Of a stretch of 64,000 bases of DNA, positions 19,231-34,310 are shown one piece after another. How positions within the stretch are numbered: position 1 is the stretch's first letter; the number at the start of each line of letters is the position of its first letter. The notes under the pieces are model-generated. The model ran no database searches. It was not told the DNA's origin and worked only from the letters and a program-made list of their open reading frames with translations. The stretch comes from Siderastrea siderea. Lineage: Eukaryota; Cnidaria; Anthozoa; Scleractinia; Rhizangiidae. The position numbers and the translations under genes were made by a program. The DNA is taken from contig OZ034975.1 in NCBI GenBank assembly GCA_964030785.1, positions 18,709,142-18,773,141 on the forward strand, in the 5' to 3' direction.

Positions 19231-19281
19231 AGAGAATTAGCTTGGAGAAATTATATCAGACATTTCTTTAACACTAGTTAA
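19231..19281 (+). pseudogene. Remnant related to the chromodomain protein C-terminus
   Basis: The frame reads RELAWRNYIRHFFNTS and then stops. It resembles IENLSWRNYVRYFF of the chromodomain proteins but is diverged and on the opposite strand to the nearest copies. It begins after an A10 run. It suggests an older relative of the family; with only about 12 aligned residues this is tentative. Confidence 0.35.
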
Positions 19282-19850
19282 AAAAGAAAAGCATAAAAAA
19301 CAATGTTATCCGTAAAGTACCATATCACCCATTTACTTATTCTATGTGTCGAACACTATGGTTTTGACTTTGGTGGCTTAAATGCAGAAATGTATTGGTT
19401 TTCTGGTTTCGTACGACTCAGAGGTGTAGGAAGCCTATCGGACCTGAACCCAAGGTGTCACGGTACCTGACACGGCCATGCGTTTCTGTCATGGATCCTT
19501 TGGATGTTGAAATTCAGTGGCGGCCATTTATGAATAAGGTCTATTCATATTATAATTTAGTATGGCGATTAAATATCTTAATACATTAATAGCGAACTTT
19601 CAATTGAGTTTAATTATATTCAATAATGCCGATTTGGCTAATGTTTATTATTCTAAATAAGTATCTTAATACATTAATAGCGAACTTTCAATTGAGTTTA
19701 ATTATATTCAATAATGCAGATTTGGCTAATGTTTATTATTCTAGATTAGCTTTGATTTATAATCTTCAATTATTTATGTAAAAAAGTGTGAAATAAAATA
19801 TTGAATTCATTGTACTCGTCGTGTTCGAAAACTGGTAAAAACCCATGTGG
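19282..19850 (+). repeat. AT-rich spacer with two 88-bp tandem copies
   Basis: The segment TATCTTAATACATTAATAGC (19,574) recurs 88 bp later (19,662), and the copies differ at a few bases through about 19,748. Remaining sequence is AT-rich without a recognisable gene. Confidence 0.7.
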
Positions 19851-22690
19851 TCAATTTGAACCCATGGGTCAAATTAGTTTCCAGTATCACATAATTTTAC
19901 TAAACTTTCTTATGGAGTTTTCAATTCAATTTTAGATTCTTATAATTCGGCGTAGCTCTGTCATCCCCTAATTAGTGAGTGGCCGCCTTTGACGCGTGCC
20001 CCACTCCCCCCTTAGCTACATTATTGCCGTTAGTGAAAACTCTTGGGAACTAGCAGGACATGGTTGTTGTTGCATGAGTAATAATGAAAACTAATTTGAC
20101 CCATGGGTTCATCAAAGAACTTTGTTTAAACCCAGTGAAAACAAATTACTAGCATGAACCCATGGGTCAAATTAGTTTCCAATATCACCAATGCTATGCC
20201 AACCATGTCCTGTTAGTTCCCAAGAGTTTTCACTGGGTTTAAACAAAGTTCTATGACGAACCCATGGGTCAAATTAGTTTTCATTATTACTCATGCAACA
20301 ACAACCATGTCCCGCTAGTTCCCAAGAGTTTTCACTGGGTTTAAACAAAGTTCTATGATGAACCCATGGGTCAAATAAGTTTCCGGTACCATTGAAGTTC
20401 TGCCCACCAAGTCCCGTTAGTTCCCAAGACTTTCCACGGGGTTTACACAAATTCCTAGGATGAACCCATGGGTCGAATTAGTTTCCAATATCACTAGGGC
20501 TATGCCAACCATGTCCTGTTAGTTCCCAAGAGTTTTTACTGGATTTCAACAAATTACTTGCATGAACCCATAGGTCCACCATATCACCCAAGCTATGCCA
20601 ACCATGTCCTGTTAGTTCCCAAGAGTTTTCACTGGGTTTAAACAAAGTTCTATGATGAACCCATGGGTCAAATAGGTTTCCGGTACCATTGAAGCTCTGC
20701 CCACCAAGTCCCGTTAGTTCCCAAGACTTTCCACGGGTTTTACACAAATTCCTAAAACCCATATGTCAACCAAATCACCCAAGCTATGCCAACCATGTCC
20801 TGTTAGTTACCGAGAGTTTTTACTGGATTTTTATGAAATTACTAGCGTGAACCCATGGGTCAAATTAGCTTCCAATATCACCAAAGTAATGCCAACCATG
20901 TCCTGTTAGTTTCCAGGAGTTTTTACTGGATTTCAACAAGCTACTAGAATGAACCCATGGGTCAAATTGAAGTCATGCCATTGAAGCTCTGCCCACCATT
21001 TCCCGCTAGTTCCCAAGAGTTTTCAAAGTTCTATGATGAACCCATGGGTAAAATTAGTTTTCAGTATCAGTCCAACTACACCAACCATGTCCCGCTAGGT
21101 CCCAAGAGTTTTCACTGGGTTTAAGCAAAGTTCTATGATGAACCCATGGGTCAAATTAGTTTTTATTATTACTCATGCAACAACAACCATGTCCCGCTAT
21201 TTCCCAAGAGTTTTGGGATGAGTTCCTGGGATGAACCCATGGGTCCAATTAGTTTCCAATATCACCCAAGCTATGCCAACGATGTCCTGTTAGTTCCCAA
21301 GTGTTTTCACTGGGTTTAAACAATGGGTTCATCAAAGAACTTTGTTTAAACCCAGTGAAAACAAATTACTAGCATGAACCCGTGGGTCAAATTAGTTTCC
21401 AATATCACCAATGCTATGCCAACCATGTCCAGTTAGTTCCCAAGTGTTTTCACTGGGTTTAAGCAAAGTTCTATGATGAACCCATGGGTCCAATTAGTTT
21501 CCAATATCACCCAAGCTATGCCAACGATGTCCTGGTAGTTCTCAAGAGTTTTCACTGGGTTTAAACAATGGGTTCATCAAAGAACTTTGTTTAAACCCAG
21601 TGAAAACTCTTGGGAACTAACAGGAGATGATTGGCATAGGTGATATGGTTGACCCATGGGTTCATGCTAGTAATTTGTTGAAATCCAGTAAAAACTCTTG
21701 AGAACTAATAGCACATGGTTGGCATAGCTCTGGTGATATTGGAAACTAATTTGACCCATGGGTTCATGCCAGTAATTTGATGAAATCCAGTAAAAACTCT
21801 TGGTAACTAACAGGACATGGTTGACATAGCTTGGGTGATATGGTCGACCCATGGGTTCATGATAGTAATTTGTTGAAATCCAGTAAAAACTCTTGGGAAC
21901 TAGCGGGACATGGTGGGCATAGCTTGGGTGATATGGTTGACCCATGGGTTCATGCTAGTAATTGTTTGAAATCCAGCAAAAACTATTGGTAACTAACAAG
22001 TCATAGTTGGCATACCTTGGGTGATATGGTGGTGGACCCATGGGTTCATGCAAGTAATTTGTTGAAATCCAGTAAAAACTCTTGGGAACTAACAGGACAT
22101 GGTTGGCATAGCTCTAGTGATATTGGAAACTAATTCGACCCATGGGTTCAACCTAGGAATTTGTGTAAACCTAGTGGAAAGTCTTGGGAACTAACGGGAC
22201 TTGGTGGGCAGAACTTCAATGGTACCGGAAACTTATTTGACCCATGGGTTCATCATAGAACTTTGTTTAAAAACAGTGAAAACTCTTGGGAACTAACAAG
22301 ACATGGTTGACATAGCTTGGGTGATATTGGAAACTAATTGGACCCATGGGTTCATCCCAGGAATTTGTTTAAACCCAGTGAAAACTCTTGGTAACTAGCG
22401 GGACATGGTTGTTGTTGCATGAGTAATAATGAAAACTAATTTGACCCATGGGTTCATCAAAGAACTTTGTTTAAACCCAGTGAAAACAAATTACTAGCAT
22501 GAATCCATGGGTCAAATTAGTTTCCAATATCACCAATGCTATGCCAACCATGTCCTGTTAGTTCCCAAGTGTTTTCACTGGGTTTAAACAAAGTTCTATG
22601 ATGAACCCATGGGTCCAATTAGTTTCCAATATCACCCAAGCTATGCCAACGATGTCCTCTTAGTTCCCAAGAGTTTGCACTGGGTTTAAA
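19851..22690. repeat. Satellite array, scrambled orientation
   Basis: Monomers switch strand at about 20,140, 21,320, 21,365, 21,560, 22,490 and 22,690, often within a monomer. 19,890-20,030 is a non-satellite insert. No genes. Confidence 0.9.
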
Positions 22691-25600
22691 CAATGGGTTC
22701 ATCAAAGAACTTTGATGAACCCATCAAAGAACTTTGTTTAAACCCAGTGAAAACTCTTGGGAACTAACAGGACATGATTGGCATAGCTTGGGTGATATGG
22801 TTGACCCATGGATGCATGCTAGTAATTTGATGAAATCCAGTAAAAACTCTTGGTAACTAACAGGACATGGTTGGCATTGCTCTGGTGATATTGGAAACTA
22901 ATTCGACCCATGGGTTCATCCTAGGAATTTGTGTAAACCCCGTGGAAAGTCTTGGGAACTAACGAGACTTGGTGGGCAGAGCTTCAATGGTACCGGAAAC
23001 TTATTTGACCCATGGGTGCATCATAGAACTTTGTTTAAACGCAGTGAAAACTCTTGGGAACTAACAGGACATGGTTGGCATAGCTTGGGTGATATTGGAA
23101 ACTAATTGGACCCATGGGTTCATCCCAGGAATTTGTTTAAATCCAGTGAAAACTCTTGGGAACTAGCGGGACATGGTTGTTGTTGCATGAGTAATAATGA
23201 AAACTAATTTGACCCATGGGTTCATCATAGAACTTTGTTTAAACCCAGTGAAAACTCTTGGGAACTAGGGGGACATGGATGTTGTTGCATGAGTAATAAT
23301 GAAAACTAATTTGATCCATGGGTTCATTATAGAACGTTGTTTAAACACAGTGAAAACTCTTGGGAACTAGCGGGACATGGTTGTTGTTGCATGAGTAATA
23401 ATGAAAACTAATTTGACCCATGGGTTCATCATAGAACTTTGTTTAAACCCAGTGAAAACTCTTGGGAACTAGCGGGACATGGGTGTTGTGGCATGAGTAA
23501 TAATGAAAACTAATTTGACCCATGGGTTCATTATAGAACGTTGTTTAAACCCAGTGAAAACTCTTGGGAACTAGCGGGACATGGTGGGCAGAGCTTCAAT
23601 GGCATGGCTTCAATTTGACCCATGGGTTCATGCTAGTAATTTGATGAAATCCAGTAAAAACTCTTGGTAACTAACAGGACATGGTTGGCATAGCTTGGGT
23701 GATATGGTTGACCCATGGGTTCATGCTAGTAATTTGTTGAAATCCTGTAAAAACTCCTGGTAACTAACAGGACATGGTTGGCATAGCTTGGGTGATATGT
23801 TTGACCCATGGGTTCATCCTAGTAATTTGTTGAAATCCAGTAAAAACTCTTGGCAACTAACAGGACATGGTTGGCATAGCTTGGGTGATATGATTGACCC
23901 ATGGGTTCATGCTAGTAATTTGTTGAAATCCAGTAAAAACTCCTGGTAACTAACAGGACATGGTTGGCATAGCTTGGGTGATATGTTTGACCCATGGGTT
24001 CATGCTAGTAATTTGTTGAAATCCAGTAAAAACTCTTGGCAACTAACAGGACATGGTTGGCATAGCTTGGGTGATATGATCGACCCATGGGTGCATGCTA
24101 GTAATTTGATGAAATCCAGTAAAAACTCTTGGTAACTAACAGGACATGGTTGGCATTGCTCTGGTGATATTGGAAACTAATTCGACCCATGGGTTCATCC
24201 TAGGAATTTGTGTAAACCCCGTGGAAAGTCTTGGGAACTAACGGGACTTGGTGGGCAGAGCTTCAATGGTACCGGAAACTTATTTGACCCATGGGTGCAT
24301 CATAGAACTTTGTTTAAACGCAGTGAAAACTCTTGGGAACTAACAGGACATGGTTGGCATAGCTTGGGTGATATTGGAAACTAATTGGACCCATGGGTTC
24401 ATCCCAGGAATTTGTTTAAATCCAGTGAAAACTCTTGGGAACTAGCGGGACATGGTTGTTGTTGCATGAGTAATAATGAAAACTAATTTGACCCATGGGT
24501 TCATTATAGAACGTTGTTTCAACCCAGTGAAAACTCTTGGGAACTAGCGGGACATAGTTGTTGTTGCATGAGTAATAATGAAAACTAATTTGACCCATGG
24601 GTTCATCATAGAACTTTGTTTAAACCCAGTGAAAACTCTTGGGAACTAGCGGGACATGGTTGTTGTTGCATGAGTAATAATGAAAACTAATTTGACCCAT
24701 CGGTTCATCATAGAACTTTGTTTAAACCCAGTGAAAACTCTTGGGAACTAGCGGGAAATGGGTGTTGTGGCATGAGCAATAATGAAAACTAATTTGACCC
24801 ATGGGTTCATTATAGAACGTTGTTTAAACCCAGTGAAAACTCTTGGGAACTAGCGGGACATGGTGGGCAGAGCTTCAATGGCATGGCTTCAATTTGACCC
24901 ATGGGTTCATGCTAGTAATTTATTGAAATCCAGTAAAATCTCTTGGGAACTAACAGGACATGGTTGGCATAGCTTTGGTGATATTGGAAACTAATTTGGC
25001 CCATGGGTTCATGCTAGTAATTTGTTGAAATCCAGTAAAAACTCTTGGGAACTAACAGGACATGGTTGGCATAGCTCTAGTGATATTGGAAACTAATTCG
25101 ACCCATGGGTTCATCCTAGGAATTTGACCCATGGGTTCATGCTAGTAATTTGATGAAATCCAGTAAAAACTCTTGGTAACTAACAGGACATGGTTGGCAT
25201 AGCTTGGGTGATATGGTTGACCCATGGGTTCATGCTAGTAATTTGTTGAAATCCTGTAAAAACTCCTGGTGACTAACAGGACATGGTTGGCATAGCTTGG
25301 GTGATATGTTTGACCCATGGGTTCATGCTAGTAATTTGTTGAAATCCAGTAAAAACTCTTGGCAACTAACAGGACATGGTTGGCATAGCTTGGGTGATAT
25401 GTTTGACCCATGGGTTCATGCTAGTAATTTGTTGAAATCCAGTAAAAACTCCTGGTAACTAACAGGACATGGTTGGCATAGCTTGGGTGATATGTTTGAC
25501 CCATGGGTTCATGCTAGTAATTTGTTGAAATCCAGTAAAAACTCTTGGCAACTAACAGGACATGGTTGGCATACCTTGGGTGATATGATCGACCCATGGG

Positions 25601-28600
25601 TGCATGCTAGTAATTTGATGAAATCCAGTAAAAACTCTTGGTAACTAACAGGACATGGTTGGCATTGCTCTGGTGATATTGGAAACTAATTCGACCCATG
25701 GGTTCATCCTAGGAATTTGTGTAAACCCCGTGGAAAGTCTTGGGAACTAACGGGACTTGGTGGGCAGAGCTTCAATGGTACCGGAAACTTATTTGACCCA
25801 TGGGTGCATCATAGAACTTTGTTTAAACGCAGTGAAAACTCTTGGGAACTAACAGGACATGGTTGGCATAGCTTGGGTGATATTGGAAACTAATTGGACC
25901 CATGGGTTCATCCCAGGAATTTGTTTAAATCCAGTGAAAACTCTTGGGAACTAGCGGGACATGGTTGTTGTTGCATGAGTAATAATGAAAACTAATTTGA
26001 CCCATGGGTTCATTATAGAACGTTGTTTCAACCCAGTGAAAACTCTTGGGAACTAGCGGGACATAGTTGTTGTTGCATGAGTAATAATGAAAACTAATTT
26101 GACCCATGGGTTCATCATAGAACTTTGTTTAAACCCAGTGAAAACTCTTGGGAACTAGCGGGACATGGTTGTTGTTGCATGAGTAATAATGAAAACTAAT
26201 TTGACCCATCGGTTCATCATAGAACTTTGTTTAAACCCAGTGAAAACTCTTGGGAACTAGCGGGAAATGGGTGTTGTGGCATGAGCAATAATGAAAACTA
26301 ATTTGACCCATGGGTTCATTATAGAACGTTGTTTAAACCCAGTGAAAACTCTTGGGAACTAGCGGGACATGGTGGGCAGAGCTTCAATGGCATGGCTTCA
26401 ATTTGACCCATGGGTTCATGCTAGTAATTTATTGAAATCCAGTAAAATCTCTTGGGAACTAACAGGACATGGTTGGCATAGCTTTGGTGATATTGGAAAC
26501 TAATTTGGCCCATGGGTTCATGCTAGTAATTTGTTGAAATCCAGTAAAAACTCTTGGGAACTAACAGGACATGGTTGGCATAGCTCTAGTGATATTGGAA
26601 ACTAATTCGACCCATGGGTTCATCCTAGGAATTTGACCCATGGGTTCATGCTAGTAATTTGATGAAATCCAGTAAAAACTCTTGGTAACTAACAGGACAT
26701 GGTTGGCATAGCTTGGGTGATATGGTTGACCCATGGGTTCATGCTAGTAATTTGTTGAAATCCTGTAAAAACTCCTGGTGACTAACAGGACATGGTTGGC
26801 ATAGCTTGGGTGATATGTTTGACCCATGGGTTCATGCTAGTAATTTGTTGAAATCCAGTAAAAACTCTTGGCAACTAACAGGACATGGTTGGCATAGCTT
26901 GGGTGATATGTTTGACCCATGGGTTCATGCTAGTAATTTGTTGAAATCCAGTAAAAACTCCTGGTAACTAACAGGACATGGTTGGCATAGCTTGGGTGAT
27001 ATGTTTGACCCATGGGTTCATGCTAGTAATTTGTTGAAATCCAGTAAAAACTCTTGGCAACTAACAGGACATGGTTGGCATAGCTTGGGTGATATGTTTG
27101 ACCCATGGGTTCATGCTAGTAATTTGTTGAAATCCAGTAAAAACTCTTGGCAACTAACAGGACATGGTTGGCATAGCTTGGGTGATATGTTTGACCCATG
27201 GGTTCATGCTAGTAATTTGTTGAAATCCAGTAAAAACTCTTGGTAACTAACAGGACATGGTTGGCATAGCTTTGGTGATATTGGACACTAATTTGACCCA
27301 TGGGTTCATGCTAGTAATTTGTTGAAATCCAGTAAAAACTCTTGGCAACTAACAGGACATGGTTGGCATAGCTTGGGTGATATGATCGACCCATGGGTGC
27401 ATGCTAGTAATTTGATGAAATCCAGTAAAAACTCTTGGTAACTAACAGGACGTGGTTGGCATTGCTCTGGTGATATTGGAAACTAATTCGACCCATGGGT
27501 TCATTCTAGGAATTTGTGTAAACCCCGTGGAAAGTCTTGGGAACTAACGGGACTTGGTGGGCAGAGCTTCAATGGTACCGGAAACTTATTTGACCCATGG
27601 GTGCATCATAGAACTTTGTTTAAACGCAGTGAAAACTCTTGGGAACTAACAGGACATTGTTGGCATAGCTTGGGTGATATTGGAAACTAATTGGACCCAT
27701 GGGTTCATCCCAGGAATTTGTTTAAATCCAGTGAAAACTCTTGGGAACTAGCGGGACATGGTTGTTGTTGCATGAGTAATAATGAAAACTAATTTGACCC
27801 ATGGGTTCATTATAGAACGTTGTTTAAACCCAGTGAAAACTCTTGGGAACTAGCGGGACATGGTTGTTGTTGCATGAGTAATAATGAAAACTAATTTGAC
27901 CCATGGGTTCATCATAGAACTTTGTTTAAACCCAGTGAAAACTCTTGGGAACTAGCGGGACATGGGTGTTGTGGCATCAGTAATAATGAAAACTAATTTG
28001 ACCCATGCGTTCATTATAGAACGTTGTTTAAACCCAGTGAAAACTCTTGGGAACTAGCGGGACATGGTTGTTGTCGCATGAGTAATAATGAAAACTAATT
28101 TGACCCATGGGTTCATCATAGAACTTTGTTTAAACCCAGTGAAAACTCTTGGGAACTAGCGGGAAATGGGTGTTGTGGCATGAGTAATAATGAAAACTAA
28201 TTTGACCCATGGGTTCATTATAGAACGTTGTTTAAACCCAGTGAAAACTCTTGGGAACTAGCGGGACATGGTTGTTGTTGCATGAGTAATAATGAAAACT
28301 AATTTGACCCATGGGTTCATCATAGAACTTTGTTTAAACCCAGTGAAAACTCTTGGGAACTAGCGGGACATGGGTGTTGTGGCATGAGTAATAATGAAAA
28401 CTAATTTGACCCATGGGTTCATTATAGAACGTTGTTTAAACCCAGTGAAAACTCTTGGGAACTAGCAGGACATGGTGGGCAGAGCTTCAATGGCATGGCT
28501 TCAATTTGACCCATGGGTTCATGCTAGTAATTTATTGAAATCCAGTAAAATCTCTTGGGAACTAACAGGACATGGTTGGCATAGCTTTGGTGATATTGGA

Positions 28601-31600
28601 AACTAATTTGACCCATGGGTTCATGCTAGTAATTTGTTGAAATCCAGTAAAAACTCTTGGGAACTAACAAGACATGGTTGGCATAGCTCTAGTGATATTG
28701 GAAACTAATTCGACCCATGGGTTCATCCTAGGAATTTGACCCATGGGTTCATGCTAGTAATTTGATGAAATCCAGTAAAAACTCTTGGTAACTAACAGGT
28801 CATGGTTGGCATAGCTTGGGTGATATGTTTGACCCATGGGTTCATGCTAGTAATTTGTTGAAATCCATTAAAAACTCCTGGTAACTAACAGGACATGGTT
28901 GGCATAGCTTGGGTGATATGTTTGACCCATGGGTTCATGCTAGTAATTTGTTGAAATCCAGTAAAAACTCTTGGCAACTAACAGGACATGGTTGGCATAC
29001 CTTGGGTGATATGATCGACCCATGGGTGCATGCTAGTAATTTGATGAAATCCAGTAAAAACTCTTGGTAACTAACAGGACATGGTTGGCATTGCTCTGGT
29101 GATATTGGATACTAATTCGACCCATGGGTTCATCCTAGGAATTTGTGTAAACCCCGTGGAAAGTCTTGGGAACTAACGGGACTTGGTGGGCAGAGCTTCA
29201 ATGGTACCGGAAACTTATTTGACCCATGGGTGCATCATAGAACTTTGTTTAAACGCAGTGAAAACTCTTGGGAACTAACAGGACATTGTTGGCATAGCTT
29301 GGGTGATATTGGAAACTAATTGGACCCATGGGTTCATCCCAGGAATTTGTTTAAATCCAGTGAAAACTCTTGGGAACTAGCGGGACATGGTTGTTGTTGC
29401 ATGAGTAATAATGAAAACTAATTTGACCCATGGGTTCATTATAGAACGTTGTTTAAACCCAGTGAAAACTCTTGGGAACTAGCGGGACATGGTTGTTGTT
29501 GCATGAGTAATAATGAAAACTAATTTGACCCATGGGTTCATCATAGAACGTTGTTTAAACCCAGTGAAAACTTTTCGGAACTAGCAGGACATGGTGGGCA
29601 GAGCTTCAATGGCATGGCTTCAATTTGACCCATGGGTTCATGCTAGTAATTTATTGAAATCCAGTAAAATCTCTTGGGAACTAACAGGACATGGTTGGCA
29701 TAGCTTTGGTGATATTGGAAACTAATTTGACCCATGGGTTCATGCTAGTAATTTGTTGAAATCCAGTAAAAACTCTTGGGAACTAACAGGACATGGTTGG
29801 CATAGCTCTAGTGATATTGGAAACTAATTCGACCCATGGGTTCATCCTAGGAATTTGACCCATGGGTTCATGCTAGTAATTTGATGAAATCCAGTAAAAA
29901 CTCTTGGTAACTAACAGGACATGGTTGGCATAGCTTGGGTGATATGGTTGACCCATGGGTTCATGCTAGTAATTTGTTGAAATCCTGTAAAAACTCCTGG
30001 TAACTAACAGGACATGGTTGGCATAGCTTGAGTGATATGTTTGACCCATGGGTTCATGCTAGTAATTTGTTGAAATCCAGTAAAAACTCTTGGCAACTAA
30101 CAGGACATGGTTGGCATAGCTTGGGTGATATGTTTGACCCATGGGTTCATGCTAGTAATTTGTTGAAATCCAGTAAAACTCCTGGTAACTAACAGGACAT
30201 GGTTGGCATAGCTTGGGTGACATGTTTGACCCATGGGTTCATGCTAGTAATTTGTTGAAATCCAGTAAAAACTCTTGGCAACTAACAGGACATGGTTGGC
30301 ATAGCTTTGGTGATATTGGAAACTAATTTGACCCATGGGTTCATGCTAGTAATTTGTTGAAATCCAGTAAAAACTCTTGGGAACTAACAGGACATGGTTG
30401 GCATAGCTCTAGTGATATTGGAAACTAATTCGACCCATGGGTTCATCCTAGGAATTTGTGTAAACCCCGTGGAAAGTCTTGGGAACTAACGGGACTTGGT
30501 GGGCAGAGCTTCAATGGTACCGGAAACTTATTTGACCCATGGGTGCATCATAGAACTTTGTTTAAACGCAGTGAAAACTCTTGGGAACTAACAGGACATG
30601 GTTGTCATAGCTTGGGTGATATTGGAAACTAATTGGACCCATGGGTTCATCCCAGGAATTTGTTTAAATCCAGTGAAAACTCTTGGGAACTAGCGGGACA
30701 TGGTTGTTGTTGCATGAGTAATAATGAAAACTAATTTGACCCATGGGTTCATTATAGAACGTTGTTTAAACCCAGTGAAAACTCTTGGGAACTAGCGGGA
30801 CATGGTTGTTGTTGCATGAGTAATAATGAAAACTAATTTGACCCATGGGTTCATCATAGAACTTTGTTTAAACCCAGTGAAAACTCTTGGGAACTAGCGG
30901 GACATGGGTGTTGTGGCATGAGTAATAATGAAAACTAATTTGACCCATGGGTTCATTATAGAACGTTGTTTAAACCCAGTGAAAACTCTTGGGAACTAGC
31001 GGGACATGGTGGGCAGAGCTTCAATGGCATGGCTTCAATTTGACCCATTTGTTCATGCTAGTAATTTATTGAAATCCAGTAAAATCTCTTGGGAACTAAC
31101 AGGACATGGTTGGCATAGCTTTGGTGATATTGGAAACTAATTTGACCCATGGGTTCATGCTAGTAAATTGTTGAAATCCAGTAAAAACTCTTGGGAACTA
31201 ACAGGACATGGTTGGCATAGCTCTAGTGATATTGGAAACTAATTCGACCCATGGGTTCATCCTAGGAATTTGACCCATGGGTTCATGCTAGTAATTTGTT
31301 GAAATCCAGTAAAAACTCTTGGCAACTAACAGGACATGGTTGGCATAGCTTGGGTGATATGGTTGACCCATGGGTTCATGCTAGTAATTTGTTGAAATCC
31401 TGTAAAAACTCCTGGTAACTAACAGGACATGGTTGGCATAGCTTGGGTGATATGTTTGACCCATGGGTTCATGCTAGTAATTTGTTGAAATCCAGTAAAA
31501 ACTCCTGGTAACTAACAGGACATGGTTGGCATAGCTTGGGTGATATGTTTGACCCATGGGTGCATGCTAGTAATTTGATGAAATCCAGTAAAAACTCTTG

Positions 31601-34310
31601 GTAACTAACAGGACATGGTTGGCATTGCTCTGGTGATATTGGAAACTAATTCGACCCATGGGTTCATCCTAGGAATTTGTGTAAACCCCGTGGAAAGTCT
31701 TGGGAACTAACGGGACTTGGTGGGCAGAGCTTCAATGGTACCGGAAACTTATTTGACCCATGGGTGCATCATAGAACTTTGTTTAAACGCAGTGAAAACT
31801 CTTGGGAACTAACAGGACATGGTTGGCATAGCTTGGGTGATGTTGGAAACTAATTGGACCCATGGGTTCATCCCAGGAATTTGTTTAAATCCAGTGAAAA
31901 CTCTTGGGAACTAGCGGGACATGGTTGTTGTTGCATGAGTAATAATGAAAACTAATTTGACCCATGGGTTCATCATAGAACTCTGTTTAAACCCAGTGAG
32001 AACTCTTGGGAACTAGCGGGACATGGGTGTTGTTGCCTGAGTAATAATGAAAACTAATTTGACCCATGGGTTCATTATAGAACGTTGATTAAACCCAGTG
32101 AAAACTCTTGGGAACTAGCGGGACATGGGTGTTGTTGCATGAGTAATAATGAAAACTAATTTGACCCATGGGTTCATTATAGAACGTTGTTTAAACCCAG
32201 TGAAAACTCTTGGGAACTAGCGGGACATGGTGGGCACAGCTTCAATGGCATGGCTTCAATTTGACCCATGGGTTCATGCTAGTAATTTGATGAAATCCAG
32301 TAAAAACTCTTGGTAACTAACAGGACATGGTTGGCATAGCTCTGGTTATATTGGAAACTAATTCGACCCATGGGTTCATCCTAGGAATTTGTGTAATTCC
32401 CGTAAAAACTCTTGGGAACTAACGGGCCTTGGTGGGCAGAGGTTCAATGGTACAGGAAACTTATTTGACCCATGGGTTCATCATAGAACTTTGTTTAAAC
32501 CCAGTGAAAACTCTTGGAAACTAACAAGACATGGTTGGCATAGCTTGGGTGATATTGGAAACTAATTGGACCCATGGGTTCATCATAGAACTTTGTTTAA
32601 ACCCAGTAAAAACTCCTGGGAACTAGGGTTGGTGTAGCTTGACTGATACAGAAAACTAATTTGACCCATCGGTTCATCATAGAACGTTGTTTAAACCCAG
32701 TGAAAACTCTTGGGAACTAGCGGGACATGGTGGGCAGAGCTTCAATGGCATGGCTTCAATTTGACCCATGTGTTCATGCTAGTTAATATTTTGAAATCCA
32801 GTAAAATCTCTTGGGAACTAACAGGACATGGTTGGCATAGCCTTGGTGATATTGGAAACTAATTTGACCCATGGGTTCATGCTAGTAATTTGTTGAAATC
32901 CAGTAAAAACTCTTGGGAACTAACAGGACATGGTTGGCATAGCTCTAGTGATATTGGAAACTAATTCGACCCATGGGTTCATCCTAGGAATTTGACCCAT
33001 GGGTTCATGCTATTAATTTGATGAAATCCAGTAAAAACTCTTGGTAACTAACGGGACATGGTTGGCATAGCTTGGGTGATATGGTTGACCCATGGGTTCA
33101 TGCTAGTAATTTGTTGAAATCCAGTAGAAACTCCTGGTAACTAACAGGACATGGTTGGCATAGCTTGGGTGATATGTTTGACCCATGGGTTCATGCTTGT
33201 AATTTGTTGAAATCCAGTAAAAACTCTTGGCAACTAAAAGGACATGGTTGGCATAGCTTTGGTGATATTGGAAACTTATTCGACCCATGGGTTCATGCTA
33301 GCAATTTGCTTAAACCCCGTGAAAACTCTTGGGAACTAACGCAACTTGGTGGGCAGAGCGTCAATGGTACCGGGAACTTATTTGAACCATGGGTTCATGC
33401 TAGTAATTTGTTTAAACCCATGCTAGTAATTTGATGAAATCCAGTAAAAACTCTTGGTAACTAACAGGACATGGTTGGAATTGCTCTGGTGATATTGGAA
33501 ACTATAATTCGACCCATGGGTTCATCCTAGGAATTTGTGTAAACCCCGTGGAAAGTCTTGGGAACTAACGGGACATGGTTGGCATATCTTGGGTGATATG
33601 GTTGACCCATGGGTTCATGCTAGTAATTTGTTGAAATCCAGTAAAAACTCCTGGGAACTAACAGGACATCGTTGGCATAGCTTGTATGATATGGTCGACC
33701 CATGGGTTCATGGTAGTAATTTGTTGAAATCCAGTAAAAACTCTTATGAACTAACAGGACATGGTTGGCATAGCTTGGGTGATATGATCGACCCATGGGT
33801 GCATGCTAGTAATTTTATGAAATCCAGTAAAAACTCTTGGTAACTAACAGGACATGGTTGGCATTGCTCTGGTGATATTGGAAACTAATTCGACCCATGG
33901 GTTCATCCTAGGAATTTGTGTAAACCCCGTGGAAAGTCTTGGGAAATAACGGGACTTGGTGGGCAGAGCTTCAATGGTACCGGAAACTTATTTGACCCAT
34001 GGGTGCATCATAGAACTTTGTTTAAACGCAGTGAAAACTCTTGGGAACTAACAGGACATGGTTGGCATAGCTTGGGTGATATTGGAAACTAATTGGACCC
34101 ATGGGTTCATCCCAGGAATTTGTTTAAACCCAGTGAAAACTCTTGGGAACTAGCGGGACATGGTTGTTGTTGCATGAGTAATAATGAAAACTAATTTGAC
34201 CCATGGGTTCATCATAGAACTTTGTTTAAACCCAGTGAAAACTCTTGGGAACTAGCGGGACATGGTGGGCAGAGCTTCAATGGCATGGCGTCAATTTGAT
34301 CCATGGGTTC
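22690..34310 (+). repeat. Main satellite array, plus orientation, higher-order repeats
   Basis: The 93-bp class (GCTAGTAATTTGTTGAAATC, spacing 93 at 27,001, 27,094 and 27,187) alternates in runs with a 102-bp class (CATAGAACTTTGTTTAAACC, spacing 102 at 27,796 and 27,898) and a class carrying TTCAATGGTACCGGAAAC. Runs form higher-order units; the marker TTGTTTAAATCCAGTG recurs near 24,412, 25,921, 27,719, 29,346, 30,659 and 31,877. The 24.4-25.9 kb unit repeats almost exactly after 1509 bp. Both periods are multiples of three, which produces long but meaningless open frames. Confidence 0.95.

Noticed and set aside
26992..27246. Open frames in the satellite with a repeated WVHASNLLKSSKNSWQLTGH-like peptide, on both strands at many positions
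   Set aside because: Monomers are 93 and 102 bp, both multiples of three, so any stop-free frame persists by period alone. The frames occur on both strands, start and end arbitrarily, and have no promoter, splice or domain support.
22690..34310. CRISPR-like repeat array
   Set aside because: The repeat is a continuous satellite of 93/102-bp monomers without unique spacers, in eukaryotic DNA.
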